A stretch of 64,000 nucleotides of DNA, from NCBI RefSeq assembly GCF_003589595.1, contig NW_020656077.1:4895538-4959537 (forward strand). Direction: 5' to 3'. The notes under the pieces are model-generated. The model had not been told where the DNA came from, made no database searches, and saw only the letters and a list, made by a program, of their open reading frames with translations. The translations under genes and the position numbers were made by a program. Positions 22,498-32,507 of the stretch are shown here, in pieces. This stretch comes from Hyposmocoma kahamanoa. Taxonomy: Eukaryota; Arthropoda; Insecta; Lepidoptera; Cosmopterigidae. The number at the start of each line of letters is the position of its first letter. The first letter of the stretch is position 1.

Positions 22498-22980
22498 AAG
22501 CCGAATTCAAAAGTTCTTGGAATTACATAATTTGAGAAGTTTTATTGAAATCGGTTACCGGAAAACGCGAAACCGGATTGATAGTTTGACAACCTGAGAG
22601 GTGGAATATTTTTTTCAAATTCAAATGGGACCAATAATGACTTTTTTTGTAATATCAAGTGACGGGACGTTGTCCATAACAGTTGCAGTGCCACTCAGAG
22701 CTTTAAATAGCAAAGATCTGAGGGGCACTGCCACTGCGCTCGTCACTTTGAAACTTAAGTCGACAAGTTCCATGTGCCTGTAATCTCACCAGCAAGAACG
22801 GTAAGGCCTTCAAAACCGGAACACAGTAACGCTGATATTACTGCTTGGCTAGGGTATCCTTTTCCAACAAAAAAGGATCTTTAAAATCGGTTCACAAATG
22901 TAGGACTAATAGCGGAACATGCACAAAAAAAATACGCCTACAATCGAATAGAGAATCTCCTCCTTTTTTCAAGTCGGTTA
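22498..22980. mobile_element. AACCGACTT-type MITE (family M1) split by an R1 insertion
   Basis: Left end 'aagccgaattcaaaagttct' and right end 'ctcctccttttttcaagtcg' plus 'gtt'. Interior blocks at 22545-22635 and 22855-22960 match family M1. The part between is an R1 copy, so R1 came later. Confidence 0.82.
22638..22853 (-). repeat. R1 retroposon copy 5, nested in M1
   Basis: 'ttttttgtaatatcaagtga', where the T-run is the A-tail in minus orientation, then 'gtgccactcagagctttaaa', 'actgccactgcgctcgtcac', 'ccggaacacagtaacgctga'. It ends 'tactgcttggc' directly before M1 resumes, so it is 5'-truncated. Confidence 0.9.
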
Positions 22981-23734
22981 AAAAAGTACCCAAAGACGAG
23001 TCTGGGAGATGGACAAAGACGGCACGTTAAATTAGACTGCAGCTTCACTGCCATTACCAACTAACCGCCAAGCCTGACATTATACAAATTCTTATTTAGA
23101 GAAGTAACCAACAGTGCATAAATTGTTGTGTGTGTGGCATTTTGGTTTAACATTACGTGTTCTCGTGTTATCACTATCAAATTACTTTGCGGTTAAGTCT
23201 CACGTAGGGGCAGGCACTTACTTGAAACGATTGTGGCATGTTTCAATAGCTGTTCCTTACAATACAGATGAAGCCAAATTAAATTTGCCGTCGACAAACT
23301 TGAATTTAATTTAGAACACCGATGTTAACCGTTCACTGTCTAGTGTCCTTTGGAGATTTGACCAAGTTTAACGAGAGCTAGGCTGTCGAGGGACTTGTTC
23401 ACGATACGAGTTTTTCGAGGAATTCTTGTTATACGAGTTAGATAAGCAATGGGAGTATCAGCATATTGACTGAAATATTTTTGAAAAGTCCACACGTCGC
23501 CTTGGTCATGAATGTAAATGTAGTGAACGTGCCCTAGAAGTACCATACCTTATTTTAATGCTAGCTTTTTTTAATGTATTCATCGCAGGGCAAAGGTTTC
23601 CTATTTTTACCTGCCTGTATCTGTCCTCATCATATTTTGAACTAATCATGAGCTACATCCGATCTCCCAATGCTGGACCCGGGTCTCTCTGGCGAGGTCT
23701 TAGGCCATCGAGGAGACCGGGGTCCAGCAGTGGG
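22981..23734. other. no gene; short GC-rich inverted repeat
   Basis: 23671-23729 contains 'gctggacccgggtctc' and its inverted partner 'gagaccggggtccagc'. Between and after them is the direct duplicate 'tctggcgaggtcttaggcca' (about 23688 and 23737). Confidence 0.5.
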
Positions 23735-23970
23735 TCTGGCGAGGTCTTAGGCCACTCTGGGCCAATGCGTGTTGGGGGTTTCACAAGTTTTTCGAGGACT
23801 GCGAACCTTCTCCGAAAGTTTAGTAAGATAGTTTTCCTTCACTGAAAAGCTCACAGTAAATTTCAAATGAAATTTTGCACATAAATTTGGAAAAACTCTG
23901 AGAGGTGCGAGCCCGGATTAGAACCCACAGCCTCTATTCGAGAGGCGGTAGAACATACCACTTGGCTCCA
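23735..23970 (-). mobile_element. tRNA-derived SINE (family S4)
   Basis: Minus-strand head 'ggagccaagtggtatgttct', decayed B box around 'gggttctaatccgg', then 'gcacctctcagagtttttcc', 'gtgcaaaatttcatttgaaa' and 'ttttcagtgaaggaaaacta'. It matches 12895-13190. Confidence 0.85.
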
Positions 23971-24146
23971 AAAGAAAAATGATATTGAAATTTTAAAGGC
24001 CTGGGACATGTCTATGCCATATTCCTTTATTTTTTAACCATAGCGACAGTCTCTAGTAAAATAGTAATGAATATATTTCATTTGACAAATGTATAATATA
24101 ATAAATTCCAAATAAATATACATATAATAATTGGCGACTTACAAAG

Positions 24147-24338
24147 TTAAGACGCATTAGAAGAGCTTTACGTGGAAATACAAGCAAAATATCAAAAACA
24201 TTTTATGAAAATATAGATAAAGATAATAATAGAACGATAACTTTACGTATCGAATCACTTACAGAGATCGTACGGAAATTTCAAGAAATACAAACACAAT
24301 ATGAAGCTGAATCTGAACAAAAAAATTTTCTAAATTAA
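24147..24338 (+). pseudogene. possible LTR-retrotransposon (BEL/Pao-like) gag fragment
   Basis: A frame without ATG is open from about 24147 to a TAA at 24336. It reads LRRIRRALRGNTSKISKTFY, then IESLTEIVRKFQEIQTQYEAE. The charged, coiled-coil-like pattern ('LR..RRA.....I......' followed by 'RI..L.....F..IQ..YE') resembles the start of BEL/Pao-type gag proteins, but no nucleocapsid knuckle, protease or RT follows. No long terminal repeats are seen. The attribution is by pattern only, and a chance frame or another element's ORF1 remains possible. Confidence 0.35.
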
Positions 24339-24604
24339 ATCGACTGCAGATTTGATTTTGAGCAATTAACCACTTGCTTTTAAATGTTCTGAACATCACA
24401 ATCCTTTAAAAGAATATCGCAGAACTCATTATTTCTTTTAAAACGCCTGGCATTATGCGATTCTGTGCCAAGTAGGCAAGAATAAATTAAAAGCCATAGC
24501 ATCTCAACAGATACGCCCGTGACTTGGTAGATATTTTATAATCAGATTGAAATAAATCACGCAGCCATTGTTATTTTTTAAAGGTTATAGATGTGCTATA
24601 CTAT

Positions 24605-24647
24605 AATACCGAAGAGTACCAATGTTCGATTGGTACTCTTCGGTATT
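24605..24647. repeat. perfect hairpin, 19 bp stem, 5-nt loop
   Basis: AATACCGAAGAGTACCAAT pairs exactly with its reverse complement across GTTCG. No T-tract follows and no neighbouring gene is visible, so terminator function is not supported. Confidence 0.9.
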
Positions 24648-25569
24648 CATATTTGTAATCATCTATCTAAGATACATTTTTGTTTGATTACTTTTATATG
24701 TACTGACTGAACACTAGAGAACTTGTTAAACTCAAAATTATAATTAAATTTTAATCTAATTTTACCCATATACCACTTTTATAATGCGTATTCCTGGTAA
24801 ACATGGTACGCGACCGGAAACCAATAGAATGAAAGCATGAATATAAACGAAATGCTGCTTATTTTGTGTGCCGGGCCATCTGCTGACGCATCTGGCGAAA
24901 TACGAATATTGCCACCATTCGCAAAAGGGTAACAAACAAGTAATACCATAGTGACAATTTTTGTAGCCACAACACTCGCATGTAATAAATACTACTTCGT
25001 ATTTTCAGCAACTGCGAAAGGAATAAAATATGGATTACCGCGGAACTGTACTGTCGCCTCACTGAATAGGCCTTGAATATTTACTTGTGTACAAATGACC
25101 TATTTAGTATAACAAGCTGGCAATCCTCTGAAGGAGCGTAAATTACTTTAAGTCAAAAAGCGAGGCTTCGCGTTTTGCGGTATTTACATTTCGGGCCGGT
25201 CGTTCGTAACATGCGTATACCTACTAAATCATTGTTATTTCATTTCTCCTTCAATTCCTTTTCATATTTTTCGCGCTTAATCGGCGTATATAAGGACCAT
25301 TTTTGCTCGGCAGTTAATATTATTTAAGTTTTCTAACTTAGTAACATGATGGTTTCAAGATTGAGGATAACAATTTTGCTAAAAAAACTTTCCGTAACAA
25401 ACTGACGGTGGAAATTGTCGACGATGGCGACAGGATAATTGGATAGGAGGATCAAATTGTGACTTTTGTATTTGAACGCGGTCGTAAATATTTGTTTATA
25501 TTGCCACAGTAAGACTGTATTCTTATGTACAGACGGGACGAACAAGTTCTACGCATGGGGGCAAGCAAC
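24648..25569. other. no gene recognised
   Basis: Includes a candidate core promoter listed separately. No convincing coding frame follows it. Confidence 0.45.
25287..25348 (+). promoter_or_regulatory. candidate TATA-Inr core promoter
   Basis: TATATAAG at 25287-25294, then 'cagtta' at 25311-25316 about 25 bp from the T of TATA, then an ATG at 25346. The spacing fits an arthropod TATA/initiator promoter. The frame after the ATG ends after 19 codons (MMVSRLRITILLKKLSVTN), so it would need splicing to encode anything, and no strong donor is seen. Confidence 0.2.
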
Positions 25570-25690
25570 ACGCCAGTTAATAACAGTTGCAGTGCCACTC
25601 AGAGCTTTAAATCAGAAACATCTGAGGGGCACTGCCACTACGCCTATCACCCTGAGACCTAAGTTGACAAGTCCTATGTGCCTGTAATTT
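25570..25690 (-). repeat. R1 retroposon copy 6 (partial)
   Basis: 'taacagttgcagtgccactc', 'agagctttaaatcagaaaca' and 'acaagtcctatgtgcctgta' mark R1. Both ends are missing. Confidence 0.88.
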
Positions 25691-26027
25691 TAATACTTAC
25701 GCATTAATGATGTGACTGCGGTGCCCCAGCACAATTCACGCAGAGCACTTGCTCGTGTGCCCCTCATGCCCTTAATGATACGTACTATTCAAAGTCAATG
25801 TAGGCCTAAAACTAAACAACATCGACACGATAAGAAGAAGAAATATTCAACTGTTAGTATTTGTCTCTTTTTCTTCTGCCATGGGCTATTTTATCATTAG
25901 GCAACGGAGTAAAAAAATAGTTTTTTTTTCTAAACGCTGTAGGCTAAGGTCATAAATATTCATATAAATTATGTCCCACTCCAGTGCAAAGCAGATTATA
26001 CCACACGTCTTTCCTCATTCTTTATGG
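25691..26027. other. no recognised feature
   Basis: AT-rich spacer. Confidence 0.45.
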
Positions 26028-26035
26028 GGTTGCTC

Positions 26036-26321
26036 CATTGACTTACAATTATATGGACGTCGGGTTCGCGCTAAAAAGTGTCCGAACTTATAGGGCGTTA
26101 AAATCGTATACAGAGCGTCATTCACGCTTTAGTCTTCGTTTGTTCGACTGACAGCGAAGCAAGCAAAATTAGACAGTACTGCGATGACATTACAATTTAA
26201 ATTCAACGTTTTTGCTTTTTCATATTCCTTTACATGTCACTACGTTTAAATAGGTTGATTTGGGACATTTTTTTCGTGGTTTTTGTATTAGACCCGTCGT
26301 CCATTTATTTGTAAGTCAATG
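26036..26321. mobile_element. P-like MITE (family M3), copy 1, 286 bp
   Basis: Terminal inverted repeats start CATTGACTTACAA and are similar over about 31 bp, including 'ATGGACG.CGGGT'. The element is flanked by an exact 8 bp duplication, GGTTGCTC, at 26028-26035 and 26322-26329. The same element with other exact 8 bp duplications occurs at 44835-45120 and 48772-48999. No transposase is encoded. The 8 bp duplication fits hAT or P elements; the CA start, 31 bp repeat length and absence of hAT-type CAGNG ends favour P. Confidence 0.88.
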
Positions 26322-26483
26322 GGTTGCTCTAACATTATGATGTAATCCACCTGTAATTTGGCATGGACTTAATCTGTAACTACAATCTTCATTTGTTTTA
26401 CGTAGTGTTTTTTCATTATTAACATATACACATATATACCGAGGTGCGTGAGTTGAAGCTTTTGTAGGAATCGATCGAAAATA

Positions 26484-26660
26484 CTCCACTTTTTTAGTTA
26501 GTTGTTATTATTATTGATACAAAGATACAAAAATCGAAACACACAAAGATAAATTTCTTCGACCTGATTACACTTGAACCAGCGCTTGTTGCCACATCGC
26601 CTTTACCAGCACAGCTACAGACCGAGTCAGCAGATCTTACAAATTTGTCTATGTTCTTGT
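26484..26660 (-). mobile_element. tRNA-like SINE (family S5), degraded
   Basis: The minus strand has a tRNA-like head ('tgtagctgtgctggtaaagg', then 'gctggttcaagtgtaat', about 26569-26620). It is joined to the S5 tail 'attgatacaaagata.aaaa' and 'actccact', shared with 36243-36385. Confidence 0.65.
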
Positions 26661-26711
26661 TGCAGCTCTTTGCATTGGGTTTAAAATCAACAGGAATTTC
26701 TAAATACGTTT

Positions 26712-27143
26712 GACCGACTTCAAAAACGGAAAAGTTCAAAATTTGACTGTTTTTTTTTTGTGTATATTACGCGATTACTCCGGCTTTTGTGAACCGACAT
26801 ACATACAAAATACATACAATTTTTATGATGATTTTTTTTGGAATTATTATAAATTATAAGAAATGAAACTATTTTTCCGGATTTAAATCGCGTATATTTG
26901 TTTTTTCAAGCAAACCAACGTTTCGGGCCCTTTACAGGTCCCATGGTCACGGTTGACTGTTTCCTATGTGTAACAATAACGAAAACCTAAGGACTCGATA
27001 TATAAATTATAAATTAGGCATTTGTTTTTGATGATTCTTTTTTGTTGGAAAGAGGGTACCTTAGATGTGGTCCCATTTAAATTTGAAGAAAATATTCCGC
27101 CTCTAAGGGTGGCAAACTAGGGGATGAATGACTAAGGTCGGTT
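26712..27143. mobile_element. AACCGACTT-type MITE (family M1) split by a Penelope arm
   Basis: Left end 'accgacttcaaaaacgg' (26713), right end 'aaggtcggtt' (27134-27143). 'gattactccg', 'gatgattcttttttgttgga' and 'cgcctctaagggtggcaaac' are M1 interior. The segment 26866-27005 is foreign. Confidence 0.85.
26866..27005 (+). repeat. Penelope pseudo-LTR nested in M1
   Basis: 'aaactatttttccggattta', 'gtttcgggccctttacaggt', 'cccatggtcacggttgact' and 'cgaaaacctaaggactcgat' match both arms of the 13.2-14.07 kb element. Confidence 0.88.
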
Positions 27144-27159
27144 TTTTTAGCACTCTGTA

Positions 27160-27660
27160 CTGATTTTTATCGTTGAATGAGTGTCGTGTCTAGCTGTTCC
27201 TACGAGATCTTGGACGACAATTTATCGGTTCACGGCAGTCACCTTGTCGTTGGCACGACAGAATCGTTAGAAGCTGCGATTATCTGTCGTCACATTTTTA
27301 TCGTGACGTTTTATTTATCGTCAGACGATTGTCGTTCTTCTGCTTTTCCCATTGTCTCGACAGTCTGTCGTCGTAACGTCAAAATAGTCGTAGACGACAG
27401 TTAATCGTGTTGTATTATGTGTGAACAATTTCAAACCACGACACTTGAAAACTGCACGACTATCCGTTATCATCATCATCATGATATCCGCCGGAAGACG
27501 TCCACTGCTGAACATAGGCCTCCCTCAAAGATTTCCAGATTAGGCGATCGAACGCGGCGTGCATTCATCGGTTACCCGCCGCCCTTACGACTATCTGTCG
27601 TCACGACTCAATGGGAACGCGCCTTAAGTCAATCACATCGTCATATTGTGCACGACATCC
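27160..27660. repeat. CGTCGT/CGACGA-rich segment with an RTE tail inserted
   Basis: The segment is dense in 'gtcgt' and 'acgaca' words (for example 27225-27245, 27300-27400, 27588-27605). 'acgactatc.gt' occurs on both sides of an RTE tail. It is probably a fold-back element, but I could not fix the ends. The 75-codon and 64-codon frames here are shadows of the repeat. Confidence 0.45.
27466..27545 (-). repeat. RTE-like LINE 3' end fragment
   Basis: 'atcatcatcatcatgatatc' and 'gtccactgctgaacataggc' are the reverse complement of the 'EAYVQQWT' terminus and ATC-repeat tail of RTE elements in Lepidoptera. Confidence 0.78.
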
Positions 27661-28099
27661 ACAGACTTATATCTAGAAAATAAAAGACTTAACTATCTTA
27701 TTCTAGTATTTTTCTACTATATTAATATTACGACTAATTGTAATCAACAAATACTTGAACAAAAACTATTATTCTATTTAGAATCGTTTAACTGAATGGA
27801 TTACGCGTATTCCTTTCAATCAATTAATATAGTGTCAAAGGAGGTTTCCCATCACTAAATAGTTCTTGTGACGTCATAGTGGGTACTAAAAATGTGGCAC
27901 GCTTGGTTTTCATACAAAATTGCTGTACTTGCGGCGTCTATGTAGATATGTCTGTGATAACATCCGTTACTATCGCGTCGTGGAGCCTCGCGTCAATACA
28001 GTAGCCAGTGCCGCTCTAAAAGCGCTTATAAGTAATAAGAGCTAGGTTTGGTTTCACCGCATGAGAACCGCCTAGGTTGTTCACAATATAAAATGTCAA
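27661..28099. other. no gene recognised
   Basis: 27840-27990 ('gtgacgtcatagtgggtact', 'cggcgtctatgtagatatgt') has the look of a transposon fragment but has no partner in the window. Confidence 0.4.
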
Positions 28100-28300
28100 T
28101 CATAAAGTGTGAAACACACAGGGAACGAGTGCGTGTCGGGCGCGAGTCGGGTCGGGACGGCGGCGGGACTAATTCTGTGTATTTATATGGACGACAACAC
28201 ACCGAGCGCGGGGGCGGAACGGGTACACGCGCACGCGCTCGGTGTGTTTCACGCTTAAAGAAACCTTCACGAAACACTGAAGTCTTTAATAAAAACGGCA
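28100..28300. other. GC/CpG-rich patch
   Basis: It stands out against the AT-rich surroundings ('gtgtcgggcgcgagtcgggt', 'ggacggcggcggga', 'gcgcgggggcgg'). Ends 'gtgtgaaacacac' and 'ggtgtgtttcac' are inverted relative to each other, suggesting a mobile element rather than a promoter. Overlapping frames on both strands (83 and 85 codons) are arginine-rich composition artefacts. Confidence 0.4.
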
Positions 28301-29389
28301 GTTAAATCAAAGCGTCGATCAGTCAATTAGTGTTGAGTGCAAGTCTGTCTTTAATTTAAGGCCTGCCGGACCCGTCCGTCTTCATTGAAGCGTTTTATAC
28401 CATCAACTGATTCAATTAAAATTCAATTTATTCGCGTTGATCTTATAAACGTGTACAATTAAATACCTTGTTCTTCTTCCATCCCAATCCCAACCGGGTC
28501 CCCGCGCAAAATTTGCATTCGATGCTTAGTATTGGCAGTTGGTTATGACTTTTTTTGGTATGTATTTATAGCGCATAAATCCCGAAATGCTCTCGCATGC
28601 GTCCGATCCGATATAGTAGTAACCGGCTGTCACATATGCGTTACGTTGTTTCGAAATAGATAGTTTTTAGGTGCGCACTATCTCCTACAGGCGTGAACAT
28701 TGCCTCTATGTACTGAGAGTTGAAAAGGTAACCTATCTATAAATGTTTAAGTCAATGTGCCCCTTCGGCCCTTTCATTATTGAAAGCCTTTAGAGTTGAT
28801 GCGTTTTGTGTCTTGGTTACGTGAAATTTAATTTCTCGATGTCGTAAATTCGAATTAAAATAAATTGAAAATTTAGATTTTAGGACGTGAGGTGTGGGGG
28901 AGACGAGCTTATGGATATACGCGAAGATTGGATTGAACGCTCTCAATTCCATCTGTGGTGTCATGAATCTTGTACTGCATACGAGAGAATGTGTATGCGG
29001 TATGAGGTACGCGGGCGAGGAATATGTGCAAAACGGTGTAGGAAACTAGAGTTATTGAAAGTATGACACTAACTGACACTGACACATCGCCACCGCTCCG
29101 GTGTGGTGGCACACCGCACCCCGCCCGCGCATAGCTGAAAAGAGTCCGTAACGCATTCTCGAACCCCGCCGCTGCACATCCTTTCACCGCCTAGCTACCT
29201 CTTACAGCGTTGGTGGAAAACATCGCACCGTGTCACAGTTTCGCATCTCTGGTGGAAAGGCAGCCTATAGTTCCATAGTTAAATTTTAATTTCATTATTT
29301 CTTTATAAATATAGAAATGTAAGCATATGTAAATGAATAAATAAAAATATAATTATGTCAAATGCACAAATTATAGTTGCATGTACACA
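28301..29389. other. no gene recognised
   Basis: Includes a moderately GC-rich part at 29085-29270 ending 'ctggtggaaaggcagcc', which resembles a MITE end, but I could not find its partner. Confidence 0.45.
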
Positions 29390-29478
29390 GGCCAGCACAT
29401 CAAGCTACACATTGACGTGTCTTGTTCCGTTGCAATAGTGGCGATTTTCGAACAAAAATGTGTAGTCTGATGTGCCGT
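29390..29478. repeat. short inverted repeat
   Basis: 'gcacatcaagctacacatt' (left) and 'aaatgtgtagtctgatgtgc' (right) pair over about 18 bp around a 50-nt spacer. Probably a small MITE. Confidence 0.6.
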
Positions 29479-29775
29479 TGTCCCTATCTTATTATTGTAA
29501 TATAAGTAATAACAAGTTCCTCTCTAATTGTTAAACTTTGCAGTGCCCTAACGGGATCCATTAGAGCATATGTATATTATGTAAAATCTTTTGTAACATA
29601 TGGTGGCAAAGAATAAAAGAATATGAAACAATTATTGTTTTTTTTAACACTTTTTATTTTCATTCTACATCGTCTCAAACCTTAAGTGCGTCTTCTTAGA
29701 CCAAGCTACACTATCGTATTCTTTACTAAGACCGTTATTTAAAACATTTCATTTAGCACGACAGTTTTGCGCGCT
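29479..29775. other. no recognised feature
   Basis: AT-rich spacer. Confidence 0.4.
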
Positions 29776-30085
29776 GTTTTTTTTTTATAATATCAAGTGA
29801 TGGGACGAACATTTCGTGCGCCTGATGGTAAGCTACACGCCTGTCCATAACAGTTGCAGTGCCACTCAGAGCTTTAAATCGCAAAAATCTGAGGGGTACT
29901 GCCACTGCGCCCGTCACCCTGAGACATAAGTTTACAAGTTCCACGTGTCTGTAATTTCACCAGCACCCTTACCCTTCAAAACCGGAACATAGTAATGCTG
30001 ACATTACTGCTTGGCGGTAGAAATAGGTAAGGTGGCATTACTGCTCTGGACGTACTCTTTGACAAAGACATATACTGCTACTAAA
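29776..30085 (-). repeat. R1 retroposon copy 7, near full length
   Basis: One of the two best copies. An 11-nt T-run (29776-29786) is the polyA tail read on the plus strand. It is followed by 'taatatcaagtgatgggacg', 'gtaagctacacgcctgtcca' and the full R1 body to 'ctgctactaaaa' at 30085. Length is about 305 bp. Confidence 0.93.
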
Positions 30086-31062
30086 ATGTATATATGTAAA
30101 ATATAGACTGGGAAACCTACGTAGTTATTACATTGGTTAGAATAATAAGCCCCAGCATAGTAAGTGATGCAACATTTCTGTCTCATCATTTAATTCGTAT
30201 TTTATTGATTTATAAAACTGTGGGTGAAGTATTTATCTTCATATAAATAGTTGCAATTGAGGGCTCACTTTATAATGGGCATCCATTATAAAGTGAGCTG
30301 TCATAACTCGATAACAATGTTTAATCATAGATCATTATTGACGCCATTGTCCGGATATACCTCTTTCGCCCTTCGGCCACGTTTTCTTTTGTACCACTCA
30401 TCACTAATTCTAATGTCCCAGTGACCTTTAAGATCTATAATCATTTATGATGGCCATAAAGTAACATGGAATTGTTTTTGTTTACTTATCTTACTTATAA
30501 TATTCTTATTTTATGGCGTTATCTTTTTGTTTTATGTTAATGTTTTATTATCCTATTGTTCCAGGTACTTCATTTAGGATATGCTGTGCTTTTCTCGAAA
30601 GAAAGATGATTCGCGTGGCGGCATGTACCAATTCTATTTTGTATTATTTTATTTTTTTCAGGACATCTTTGTAGGGATGTTTAATAAGCAATAAGGATAG
30701 TTAACGGTGAATGGTAGTATTGTGATAGAATCACACTTCTCGCATTAAGCCAACTAATCGATTGGGTGTATGGAAGGTTTATTTACTTTTTTTAATTAAT
30801 TTTAATTAATTATTTTTATAAATATATAATTAAACATTCAAATTAATTTTACGATTTCACGCATTTACGTTGCAAATGAATTAATTGCAAACTTGACCAC
30901 TTGCGGTCTTCGGACGGGCTTCGGATGCATTCAGCAGGCGCCGTACGGACGCGATCGGAAATTGGCAGGGAAACGATTCATTGTCGGCGTATGTTGAGTC
31001 ACGTCGTCAGAGGCGTTGTTTAACGGACAACATCGTTATAGCATTTTAAATCTTATCCTGTG
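30086..31062. other. no gene; contains a hairpin
   Basis: Contains the perfect hairpin at 30263-30298. Nothing else recognised. Confidence 0.45.
30263..30298. repeat. perfect hairpin, 16 bp stem, 4-nt loop
   Basis: GCTCACTTTATAATGG pairs exactly with CCATTATAAAGTGAGC across GCAT. Confidence 0.92.
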
Positions 31063-31112
31063 CCCTATCGTGTCGCTCACCACCAGGCGCATGACTTGTT
31101 CGTCAAACATGA
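31063..31112 (+). repeat. R1 retroposon 3' fragment (copy 8)
   Basis: 'gtgtcgctcaccaccaggcg' and 'catgacttgttcgtc' match the R1 3' end only. Confidence 0.7.
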
Positions 31113-31501
31113 ATTTATTTTATAGTTAGTAAAACAACTAAGTTCAATTCATGCTTTATGCTTTTTTACTATATTCTTTACACCACACTTGATATTCGGC
31201 ATACTACCCACTCTATCAATAAATTTTCAGTACGCCGAACTGTAATAAATTCACTATTACTCAATAACCTCGTTGAATTTCGAATTCCGTTTGAAGCACA
31301 ACATAACGCGTGAAATTCCCGTGGAAAAATTTGCCACATCCGCTATCCAGCTGCGATTTAATTCGCTTACAAAGTACACAACGCAAACCAAATATCGTAA
31401 ATTGAAAAACTATCAAGCGAAGAGCTCACAAACAACCCGCGATCGAGTATTTTATTGAGCAAAATTCAAAAGAACAATATTTACTATTTGCGATGCGGTC
31501 T
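31113..31501. other. no recognised feature
   Basis: A 61-codon plus frame at 31273-31458 has no recognisable family. Confidence 0.4.
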
Positions 31502-31577
31502 CTACAATTATATAAAAATATAGATTATAATTGTAAGTCTATGATTATATAATATATATATTTATATAATTGTAGAT
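31502..31577. repeat. AT-rich hairpin
   Basis: 'ctacaattatataaa' pairs with 'tttatataattgtag'; an inner pair 'attataattgta' / 'tatgattata' is weaker. Confidence 0.7.
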
Positions 31578-31592
31578 ATTTTTTTCTTCTGT

Positions 31593-31700
31593 ATCTGGAA
31601 CGCAGTAATGCCTACATTACTGCTTGGCGGCAGAAATAGGTAAGGTGGCAGTACTTCTCTGGGCGAAATCTTTCACAAGGAGCTCTAGTGCTACTAAAAG
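31593..31700 (-). repeat. R1 retroposon 5' part (copy 9)
   Basis: 'ctggaacgcagtaatg', 'attactgcttggcggcagaa', 'ataggtaaggtggcagtact' and the 5' end 'agctctagtgctactaaa'. The polyA half is missing. Confidence 0.88.
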
Positions 31701-31760
31701 TACATTTCAGGTCCAAAGTCTTTATTTAAAACTTGAAAGAAAATTTTACATGCATACTAA

Positions 31761-32049
31761 GGCTCAACTTACACTGGCGCAGTGTCGAAACGTTGCGTCG
31801 CGTCCTGTTTTTCAACTACAAGGCCTGGCGACGTGCAGACGCTCGCATTAGTTCGCCCGGAACAGTGTGGTCGGCGGCTGACGCCTCACAGCGATCAAGT
31901 AACGCGCGGGGACGCGCGTCGACGCTTGACTCTATGTTTGCATATCATAAATTTGTTCCTTAATAATGGGAAGACAGAGATAAATATGCTGTAGGCCAAA
32001 AACATGACGCGTCGCGACACTTCGACTCTGCGCCAGTGTGAGTTGAGCC
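31761..32049. mobile_element. MITE family M4, 289 bp
   Basis: Ends GGCTCAACTTACACTGGCGC and GCGCCAGTGTGAGTTGAGCC form an inverted repeat that continues for about 30 bp ('agtgtcgaa' / 'ttcgactct'). Flanks TAA and TTA fit a TA or decayed TWA target site. The interior is CG-rich. The several 70-76 codon frames here overlap each other and are not genes. Confidence 0.82.
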
Positions 32050-32373
32050 TTATAGGACCAAGCATCGTAACTAACTTTTAAAGTTTTTAGGGAAACGCAT
32101 TTTCGATTTAGCTCTTCGTGTTTTGTAACTTTTGTCAAATATGCTCTATAAATAAGTTACGTTCATATAAAAAAGGTACGCCTAATACGATTAGCAGAGA
32201 ACGATCGCTTTTGGAAGCTGAGCAAGCTCGTACGTCTTGCGTAATTACGACAAAAATGGCAAATACGACAGTTAGTGAGGAGGTTATATGGTTTGATTGA
32301 AAACACTAATGTAACACATTTTTAAAAAGGCTATGTTTGTAATTTCACAGTATTGGTTTTTATTTTTATTTTA
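32050..32373. other. no recognised feature
   Basis: AT-rich spacer. Confidence 0.4.
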
Positions 32374-32468
32374 ATGCACACATTCACAGCTCGCACTAGG
32401 CAAACCCTGTATCGGGGGTGCCATGGACAAACACCACAAATTACACCCAAACTCACGTGATAAATAAA
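32374..32468 (-). mobile_element. tRNA-derived SINE (family S1), body fragment
   Basis: 'gggggtgccatggacaaaca', 'ccacaaattacacccaaact' and 'cacgtgataaataaatg' are the reverse complement of the S1 body. The head is missing. Confidence 0.8.
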
Positions 32469-32507
32469 TGTGAATCAATTAGAAAATGATATTGTTAACT
32501 CAGAAAT

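Noticed and set aside
24605..24647. Intrinsic terminator
   Set aside because: Perfect stem but no T-tract, and the window is eukaryotic; terminator logic of bacteria does not apply.
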